From Closterium sp. Naga37s-1 (Eukaryota > Streptophyta > Zygnematophyceae > Desmidiales > Closteriaceae): a DNA stretch of 64,000 nucleotides. Below, one piece after another: positions 57,771 to 64,000 of this stretch. Each line of letters begins with the position of its first letter. The first letter of the stretch is position 1. The DNA lies in NCBI GenBank assembly GCA_947471745.1, contig CANJKZ010000777.1, positions 930,001 to 994,000 of the forward strand, written 5' to 3'. The notes beneath the pieces were generated by a model. That model did no database searches, was not told where the DNA came from, and saw only the letters and a list, made by a program, of their open reading frames with translations. Made by a program: the position numbers and the translations under genes.

Positions 57771-60603
57771 TTGTTGCTGGGACTGATGGGGACTTTGGGG
57801 GACTTTGGCAGCAGATGCAGCTGCTGCAGCCAAAGCAGCTGCGGCTGCAGCTGCAGTTTCCTCTGCTGCTTTGACAGAAGAGGAGCGGGAGAGGGGAGGG
57901 GTGCGATGAAACATCTTCCCACCGCCGCTGCCGCCAGTGCGCCGAAGGCTTATGGGAGTGCTGCTGCAGCTGCTGCTGGTGCTGCTGCTGCCGCCACTGC
58001 TGCTAGCAGGAAAACCCCCACCAGACGGAGACCCAAGTACCGGCTGTAGAAGCTGCAAAGGTTGGGGAGGGCGCACCTGCTGTTGTTGTTGCTGTTGCTG
58101 CCCATCCGTATCTGGAATGTCCACGATCTCATCCCTATCGCCATTCCCATCCCCATCCCCATCGCCATCTCCCCGTACGCACGTGCTGCTGCTGCTTCTC
58201 AATCCTCCTCCCTCCACCACACCTGCCTCCCCTCCAGAGCTCCCAGGTCTCGCCCCTGCCCCACCAGGCACACCAGGAATCTGCTCCTCCTGCTCCACCT
58301 GCTCCGCACTCCCACGCCCTGCTTCTCCCCTGGCCTCAGCTGCAGCTGAAATCGCTGCAACTTCTGCCCCCCCTTGCCCTGTATCACTACCACCTGCCTG
58401 CCCTTCCATACGCGAAGCAGCTGGATCAGCACTGGCCGTGGGCTCGGCAATAGGCGATGGAGTAGGTGCGGCGAAAGGCTTGGTGTTGTTGTTGGTGGTG
58501 CTTCTGATAGTGTCAGAAGCGGCTTCACCAGTAGCACCCGCCCCGGCTGCTCCAGTAGGATGCACACTGGTGCTCTTCTGCGCTTCCCCTTGCGCAGTGA
58601 CGCACTCACTGCCAGCACTGCCAGCACTGCCTGCACTGCCTGCACTGCCTGCACTGCCTGCACTGCCTGCGTCCTTTGCACGCCCACCACCCTCCCTCTC
58701 ACCACGATCCATGACTGGACTCTCACCCTTCCGATCAGAGATTTCAGGACATTCAGAGCCTTTGGCTGCTGCTTGTGGAATCGTAGCTGCTGGTGTTGCT
58801 GCTGCGACTGCTGCTGCCACTGCAGGTCCTGCTGCTGCCGCTGGTGCTGCGGCGGCTGTCACTGGTGCTGCTGCTGCCGAGGGCGCTGCTGGCGCTGCCA
58901 CTGGTGCGGCTGCTGCTGCTGCCGCCAGTGGCGCAGGGGAATCAGTGACCCGAACGACAGCTGCAGCACCAGCTCCGTTGCCCCTCTGCCCCTGAACACG
59001 TACCGGATCACTCTCAGACCGAGCCAACCCCATTCCCCGAGGCCGCCCTTGCTGCTGCGCCCCTCCACGCCCACTCAACACACCCGCGTTGCCGCTGCTG
59101 CCACCACCACCACCGCCACTGCCACTGCCAGAGTTGCCTGCGGTGTTACCAGCGCCAGTAGCAGTGCCAGTGGAAACGGGGCCAGCTCCACACAACACGA
59201 GTCCTCCACTTCCTGACGACAGAAGCCGACTCCCTCCTCCTGCCCCTCTCCCTGCCCCCCCCACACCACCACCACCCAGCTCAAAACGCGGAGAAACGAC
59301 TCCTGAGACCGCCGCCGCTGCAGCAGCAGCACCACCACCACCAGCCAAAATCCCAGCACCGGCAGCAGCGGAGAGAGAAGCGTGGCGCATATCAAACGGG
59401 CCAGAGGCAGTGGAGCTGGGCGACGGAATACTCGACCGATCAGTCGACGCAGCAGTAGACAGCCCCATAACTGGCGGATACGACCCCGAAATCGAACCCG
59501 AAATCGACCCTGATATCGGGAACCCTAGAACTATATCATCCACAATCAACCGCACATCCGCCTCTCGTCTCAACCACGAGCTGTCCTCCGACCCTAGAGA
59601 CGACCCAGTGCGGGACGCGCCGCCGCTCGCACTGGCCCCGCGGTAATCCGCCATGTTCCAGTAGAACACCCCTCCGCCAAACACATTCCTATAGTCCACA
59701 TCGTTATCATCATAAGAGAATCGCGTCTCTTCACGTGTACCTTCAGCCCCGCAGCTGCTGCCACCAGGACCTCTACCCCCAAGAATACCTCCCTCAGGTG
59801 CTCCTCCCCCAAGCATACCTGCCCCCATCCCTGGGATTCTGTGTCCCGACGGGCCTTGTATCGCCCCTATTCCAGCCCCCCCGCCCCACCCCATTCCCGC
59901 TGGCCCCATGGCTCCATGCATGGCCTCTTTTCCGTACATGCCCCTCCCCGACCGGTAATTTCGAGGGTAAAACACCCCTCTTCGCTGGGCTACCAGCGGA
60001 ACGCTCTCGTCCTCAGAGAAGTACCCCCTGTCGCCCGCACCGCCCACAAACTCGGCAAAATCTTCCTCCAACATCTGGTAATTCTCCCCTGCTAATAACG
60101 AATCATCTGTGAAATTCTCCAAAGACCAGTCCTCTGACTCCCCTTCCTCAGTGCCCTCGCCTGCTGCCCCCTCCCCATCCCCATCCCCATCGTTGCCCTC
60201 CGTCCCATCCTGGCTGGCCCTGCTGCTTCTAGCCCAGCAGGAGGTGCGTCTGGAGGGTGTTGATAAGGGCGTGCTAGGGGCTTGCACTGCCGTTTCGGAG
60301 GAGTTATCCTCGTTATTAGCAGAAGCGTTGTCAGCAGGAGGAGCCTGGCCCTGGAATTCAAACTCCCCGTCGCCCTGCCGACCATGCTCACCAGCACTCA
60401 GCGCAACAGCAGCACCTGTGGAGGCTGTAGCATTCATATCAGCAGCAGCTGTAGCAGTGGTTTCCGCAGTACCACCAGCAGTGCCAACACCACCAGCAGC
60501 AGCGGTAATCCTGTCTCTGCCAGTGGCATCAGGGCGGCTGGTTTCGTTCCCTGCTCGCCGCCTTGTAGGCACAGTGATGCGCAACTGCGGATGGTGGTGG
60601 CCC

Positions 60604-60675
<72 letters not shown>

Positions 60676-63600
60676 CTACCACCACCAGCTTCCCCCCTCT
60701 CCCTCTCGCCAACATCAGCTGCTCCCTCTCCCTCCACTCCTCCCCTACCTGTGCCATTCGCCCCTCTTGTCTCCGTTCCCATCCCTGCTGGCCCTGCTTG
60801 TCCACCCGATGCCAGCCCCACCCCCCTTCCCTCGACAATCCCCACTGCAAGATCCGCATCCTCCTCCCTTCCCAACAAGCTCCCATCCTCCCGCTCCTCC
60901 CCATCCCTGGGAACGGCCTCAGGGACCACAGGCGGCGCCACAACCACTGGCTCAGGCAGGCTGTGAGGGGGAGCACGGGAGGCGACGGCGAGGGGGGCAC
61001 CAGCAGAGGACTGGGAGGGATGGTGCACGTGTGGCTGGTCCTGGGTAGGGCTTGACGAGGCGCAACTGGCAGTCTGGGGTAGGTGAGGCAGGTGGGGAAG
61101 GTTGGGAAAATAAGGCAGATGGGGATGATGGGCGGGGTGAGGGTTGTGGGCGAGATGGCCTGAGTGCCAGCCAGAGACATGGTGGTGGGAGAGTGCGGTG
61201 TGAGTCTGCTTTTGAGTCGACTCAAAAGCAGAGACATGGTGGGGGAGTGCGGCGTGAGAGGGAGCGGGGTAGGAGAGAGGGGGCTCTGGCACGTGGAGGA
61301 GCTCCCTAGGCGGGCCCAACACACCAGGGTAGCGCGCGTGAAACGCCTGAAACGGCTCATCGACCGAGACAGTGTCTGAGCCGCATTCATAGGAGGAGTA
61401 TGGTGGGTGTGGGCCGTGTGGTGGTATAGGAGCTGGAGCTGGGGCTGCCTCAAAGGCAGTGTTTGAGAGGCAGTCGTAGTAATAGGGGCGCGACCAGGCA
61501 GGCTCTGCAGCCCAGGTGGAGATAGAGGAGGGGAGCACGGGGTGCAGGGGATGCAGGTCAGGTGGGAGGGGATGGAAGTGAGAGGGGTGGAAGTGAGGGA
61601 AGTGTAGATCAAGGGGGTGCAAGTGAGGGGGGCAAGGGCCTAGTAAGCCTGCTTTGCTGTCTGGGTTTCGATGGGTGGGGAGGACAGGTAGAGTGGGTTG
61701 TGCGGGTGGTGGTGGTGGTGGTGGCGGGGGTGGCGGTGGTGGTGGTGGTGATGATGTGCTGGAAGCATATGCAGATGATGAGTCCGGATGGAGAGAAGGG
61801 GAGGAAGTCGCAGAGGCAGCAGACGTAGGAGGAACAGCAGGAGCAGCAGCAGCAGCAGTGGAAGAAACAGCATCAGGAGTAGCCATCGGATCAACAACAA
61901 GAGGAGCACTGGCAGGATTAGCAGGAGAAGCAGAGACAGGGGCAGAGGCAGAAGCAGAAGCAGAGGCAGACGCAAAAGCAGAGGCAGAGGCAGAGGCAGA
62001 GGCAACGGCAGAAGCAGGGCCAGCAGCAGAGAGGGAGGACGAGGGCAGGGACGAGGCGGGGCGAGAGGCAGCAGGGGAAGAGGGCAGGCTGGGGGGCCGG
62101 GGGGGGAGCTGGGTAAGGAGAAGAGCAGAGGGGCGGTGCCACAACCAGGGCCACCGCCCTGACCCCTCCAGATGCAGTGAATTCAACATCGACTGCTGCT
62201 GCTGATGCTGGTGTAACAGCAACTGGTACTGCTGCTGAAACTGCTGCAGCTGGTGCTGCGGGTGTGCATGCGGATGCTGGTGATAGGGGTTGGGTGAGAT
62301 GAAAGGAGGGGGTTGTTGTAAGGGAGCAGCAGACAGAGAGCGAGGCCAAGGGGGATGAAAGCCGGGCCACTCGTGGTGTGGGGAGAGGCGGGTGGCGTGT
62401 TGGGGGGAGAAGGGGAGTCGCATGGGGGGAAACTGATGCTGAGAGGGAGGCTCCTGGCGGGGCTGCTCCTGCTGCTGCTGCTGCTGCTGTGGCGGATGGG
62501 GTTGTGGTTGCACTGAGACCGAATCTGGTGACTCTGCTGGGAAGAACGGAGGGGCATCTGGTGAAGGCACGAACTGTGCCTGCCTGCCAGCATTTGAATC
62601 GCTGCTGGGGCCAATTGCAGGCCCGTTTGTCCTAGCAGGAGGGGCACCTGGTGAAGGCACTAACTGTGAGTGCATGCAAGGAGGCTCTATCCCCATGCTG
62701 GCAGGGGTGATAGAGCCTGAGTGGAGTGACTGAGGGGAGGGAGGTGCAGGGGAGGGGGATTCAGGGGAGGTAGACGTGGGACTGGAGGAGGAAGATGTGG
62801 GAGGTGGAGAGGAGGAGAGGGGGGGGATGTTTTGCGCTGCTTCTCTCCGGGAGCGGCGCATGAGAGGCGAGAGGAAGGGGAGGGCCTGGGAGGGGTCTGT
62901 GGGCGTGGCCTGGCTGGTCTTTGGGAGTTGCAGCAGGGGGAGAGGGGGGAATGCTGAGAGCGAGAGGTCTAGACTGGTAGGGGAGGAAGAGTTATGAGAG
63001 GGACGGGCCAGCCTGCTGCTGCTAGCAGCGCCGCTTCCATGTGATGCAGCTGATGGAGCTGACCTCTCTGACGCGGCTGCTGCTGCTGCTGCTCCTGCAC
63101 CTGCTCTTGCTCTTGCTGGCGCTGCTGTTGCTGATGTTGATGCATGCAGGGAAGGCACTGCGCCAGCATCACAAGTGCCTTCCCTGCATGCATCAACATC
63201 AGCAACAGCAGGAGGTGAAGCACATGCACGAGTCACCTCTGCAATAACACAAGTGCCTCTGCTGCTTCCGCCTCCTGCCGCTGCCCCTGCTGCTGCCCCT
63301 GACGTTACCCCTTGTGCTGCTGCACCTGCAGGCATTGCAGGTGTCGAGGCTAGAGCAACTGCTGAGCCTTCAACAGCTGCAGGCTTGCTACCAGAAGCTT
63401 GCACAGCAGAAGACGCAGAACTCAACTCCCTCCGAACCTCCTTTCCACCTCTGGCTCCTCCTATCCGTTTCCCTTGCCTTTGCTGTTGCTTTTGAATACA
63501 ATTCCCAGCACCACCACCACCACCCGCGCCACCACCACTGGCGCTGCTGCTGCCGCCACCCCCTGCTGCTCCTTTCTTGCACACCAGACGCCACTCACCA

Positions 63601-64000
63601 CCATCACCACCATCAAAAACACTACCGCCGACACCACCACCACCACCACCACCACCACCACCACCTTCCAGTGATCCAGGCAGAACATCAGAGGCAGGAA
63701 GCGCACTCACAGCTTCGCTACCCTGCTGTTGCACCACTGTAAGCAAATTGCCAGTGCATGCAACTGCCTCTCCACCCTCCATTCCACCCTCCACTCCACC
63801 CTCCACTCCACCCTCCACTCCACCCTCTTCTCTGCAACCCATGCCATCTACACTCTCCTCTTCAGCAGCCTCATCCTTAGCAGCAGCGGCAGCATCCCCT
63901 GTCCCGCCATCCTTCCCCTTCCCTTTCTTCTTCTTCCGCTTCCGCCCCTTGCTCTGCCCACCACTGCAGCTGCTGCTCCCACCGTCCCCCTGTCCCTTCC
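50008..64000 (-). CDS. MEE44: MEE44-type nucleotidyltransferase / non-canonical poly(A) polymerase, 5' end beyond window
   Basis: The visible exons are 56655-64000 (open at the right edge), 55518-55703, 54111-54221, 53553-53871, 52884-53413, 52289-52408, 51903-52006, 51368-51445, 50816-50900 and 50008-50145. All are GT-AG and in phase, giving at least 3004 aa. The C-terminal 556 residues carry the polymerase-beta-like domain: LWPRSRVSIF, GSNATGLALPSSDVDILV (GS and DxD metal-binding motif), ETCLQHAARHLADQDW, VRLDISFEGG (third Asp). The PAP-associated part follows: ALVLKQFLTDRSLDHPYTGG, LGSLLLDFLHFYG, FDPRRMA, IEDPLDPTNNVGRNCFRI. This matches the plant MEE44 family (Arabidopsis mutant: embryo arrest); a TRF4-like RNA-tailing activity is inferred. 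Conserved islands in the long N-part are GEWRLVCKKG, GDRGYFSEDE, GGGVFYWNMADY and RSGSSSPRHWG. The rest is Ala/Gly/Ser/Gln tracts. Confidence 0.85.
50221..50621 (-). repeat. Ghost copies of MEE44 last-exon start
   Basis: The ADAYDMLERQLPD block of the last exon recurs at about 50,221-50,278 (with its acceptor) and 50,559-50,621. A short piece lies at about 50,497-50,522. Use of the first ghost would give a different C-terminus. The true exon was chosen because it gives a stop codon after a sensible tail and is furthest downstream. Confidence 0.8.
50283..50445. repeat. Minisatellite (GGGAGCAAGGACA-like, about 13 units)
   Basis: Units of about 12 bp (ACAGGGAGCAAGG and ACAGGGAGCACGG) are repeated in tandem between two ghost copies of the last MEE44 exon. 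The array is intronic. Confidence 0.85.
50655..50760. repeat. 20-bp minisatellite (GAGATGAGTCAGCGGCGGGA)
   Basis: About five to six copies in tandem in the last MEE44 intron, the later ones slightly altered (GAGATGAGTGAGGGGCGG). Confidence 0.85.
50920..51150. repeat. CA-rich simple repeat (GCACACATGAAT units)
   Basis: Degenerate (CACACATG)n in the intron between the FDPRRMA and IEDPLDPTNNV exons. It is low-complexity sequence. Confidence 0.85.
51521..51565 (-). repeat. Ghost copy of MEE44 FDPRRMA exon
   Basis: This partial copy keeps the acceptor and VFDPRRMAASI and lies directly upstream of the true exon (51368-51445), separated by a G-rich run. Confidence 0.85.
51722..51790 (-). repeat. 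Ghost copy of MEE44 LGSLLLDFLHFYG exon
   Basis: This copy of the 3' half of exon 51903-52006 keeps the GTGCGT donor and lies about 180 bp downstream of the real exon. The near-identical sequence suggests recent duplication. Confidence 0.85.
52163..52526 (-). repeat. Ghost copies on both sides of the MEE44 VRELTAQF exon
   Basis: 52,163-52,238 repeats the 3' half (DRSLDHPY.GGLSSYCL plus donor). About 52,464-52,526 repeats the 5' part (VRELTA plus acceptor, then LALVLKQFLT). The true exon 52289-52408 lies between them. Confidence 0.85.
52635..52672. repeat. (TA)n microsatellite
   Basis: About 17 TA dinucleotides in an MEE44 intron. Confidence 0.95.
53993..54345 (-). repeat. Ghost pieces of MEE44 exons 53553-53871 and 54111-54221
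   Basis: About 53,993-54,024 repeats the start of the EPIKEAGILEG exon. About 54,295-54,345 repeats the first 50 bp or so of the LWPRSRVSIFG exon, with its acceptor but an altered reading. Both flank the real 54111-54221 exon. Confidence 0.75.
54427..54564. repeat. 44-bp direct duplication with palindromic filler
   Basis: 54,427-54,470 and 54,521-54,564 are identical. The 50-bp filler between them consists of two copies of the palindrome TTTTGAGTCGACTCAAAA joined by a short linker. Confidence 0.92.
54689..55231. repeat. 47-bp minisatellite with a palindrome in every unit (11 units)
   Basis: Each unit is about 24 bp of ordinary intron sequence (GCAGGGATTGAGCGCCCCAC...) followed by the palindromic filler TTTTGAGTCGACTCAAAT plus CAAAA. 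The GTCGAC centres start at 54721 and recur every 47 bp to 55191. A final copy of the intron sequence lacks the filler and continues into unique DNA. Confidence 0.95.
55355..55905 (-). repeat. Ghost copies of the MEE44 IIPVDRCCRGDPSSQPALAA exon
   Basis: About 55,355-55,440 repeats the 3' half (ARKPYQLAAITKVSR), and about 55,785-55,905 repeats the 5' two thirds with its acceptor. The true exon 55518-55703 is the only one with both halves and both splice sites. Two more decayed copies lie at about 56,255-56,400. Confidence 0.85.
55954..56285. repeat. 45-bp direct duplication with a 16-bp palindrome-derived array between copies
   Basis: 55,954-55,998 and 56,241-56,285 match but for one base. 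Between them lie about 12 tandem copies of TGGTTTTTGAGAATTC (alternating with TAGTTTCTGAGAATTC), closed by a 28-bp perfect palindrome around GAATTC (ends CTGGTTTTTG / CAAAAACCAG). A short stretch with inverted TATCAGGG / CCCTGATA follows. Confidence 0.92.
56395..56603. repeat. 79-84-bp direct duplication with a 46-bp hairpin filler
   Basis: 56,395-56,473 and 56,520-56,603 are direct copies. The filler 56,474-56,519 is an almost complete palindrome centred on GACGTC: GATTGAAG.AGTG on one arm and its complement on the other, with TTTTGAGACGTCTCAAAA in the middle. Confidence 0.92.
60604..60680 (-). repeat. Trinucleotide run encoding polyalanine in MEE44
   Basis: An almost pure GCT/GCA-type run on the coding strand encodes about 25 Ala in a row. 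It is the longest homopolymer in the protein. Confidence 0.9.
61173..61262 (-). repeat. 57-bp in-frame exonic duplication with palindrome
   Basis: CAGAGACATGGTGG-type sequence occurs at 61,173-61,205 and 61,230-61,260. The palindrome TCTGCTTTTGAG-TCGA-CTCAAAAGCAGA lies at the junction. The repeat distance of 57 bp keeps the MEE44 frame and inserts FESTQK. Confidence 0.9.
63626..63664 (-). repeat. (CAC)n run encoding polyglycine in MEE44
   Basis: A trinucleotide run on the plus strand (CACCACCAC) reads as a Gly tract on the coding strand of the first visible MEE44 exon. Confidence 0.85.

Noticed and set aside
57937-58995. 352-codon plus-strand frame in the MEE44 first visible exon
   Set aside because: It is Ala/Pro/Leu low-complexity antisense to a well-supported coding exon.

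Overview
The window is nuclear DNA from a green plant of the streptophyte line, and not a typical flowering plant. The evidence is a nuclear Psb28 gene with a transit peptide, a mitochondrial ISCA2-type gene, and homologues of the plant-type proteins CBE1 and MEE44, all with short GT-AG introns, high GC and unusually long low-complexity protein segments. A streptophyte alga (zygnematophyte grade, for instance Closterium-like) or a bryophyte would fit; this placement is inference.

Positions 1-29,400 are transposon territory. From left to right: the 5' part of a minus-strand Ty1/copia element (1-3144); a short hairpin (3196-3328); two nested non-autonomous LTR elements of one family (outer 3373 to about 6525, inner 4537-6206, the inner one with target duplication AATCT); and a Ty3/gypsy element (6813-29376, target duplication GATTT). 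The gypsy pol region is split by a 15.7-kb non-autonomous LTR element (10883-26614, minus strand, target duplication CGGAC). Nearly all of that insert is a tandem array of about 77 copies of a 188-bp, roughly 86% GC unit. The scrambled right part of the gypsy element holds a pogo/Tc5-type DNA-transposase fragment, a 345-bp TRIM whose 5' LTR/primer-site junction carries perfect-looking Pol III A and B boxes, and a MITE.

Positions 29,700-64,000 hold five host genes: PSB28 (minus, 4 exons, 194 aa), ISCA2 (minus, 4 exons, 242 aa), a CBE1/4E-T-like eIF4E-binding protein (plus, 9 exons, 2527 aa), a PEPC-kinase-like Ser/Thr kinase (plus, 463-aa frame), and a MEE44-type nucleotidyltransferase (minus, at least 10 exons, more than 3000 aa, its start beyond the right edge). 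Splice sites of the four multi-exon genes join in phase throughout. The genes are functionally unrelated: photosystem II, Fe-S assembly, mRNA control, signalling and RNA tailing.

Two patterns stand out in the gene half. First, most small exons have one or more partial 'ghost' copies in the neighbouring intron, usually keeping one splice site. Second, many local tandem duplications carry a short perfect or near-perfect palindrome at the junction between copies. The palindrome has the form TTTTGAG-core-CTCAAAA with three alternative centres (GTCGAC, GACGTC, GAATTC), sometimes inside coding sequence and in frame. I know of no named element of this kind. Together with the giant satellite-bearing LTR element, it is the main candidate for something undescribed here.
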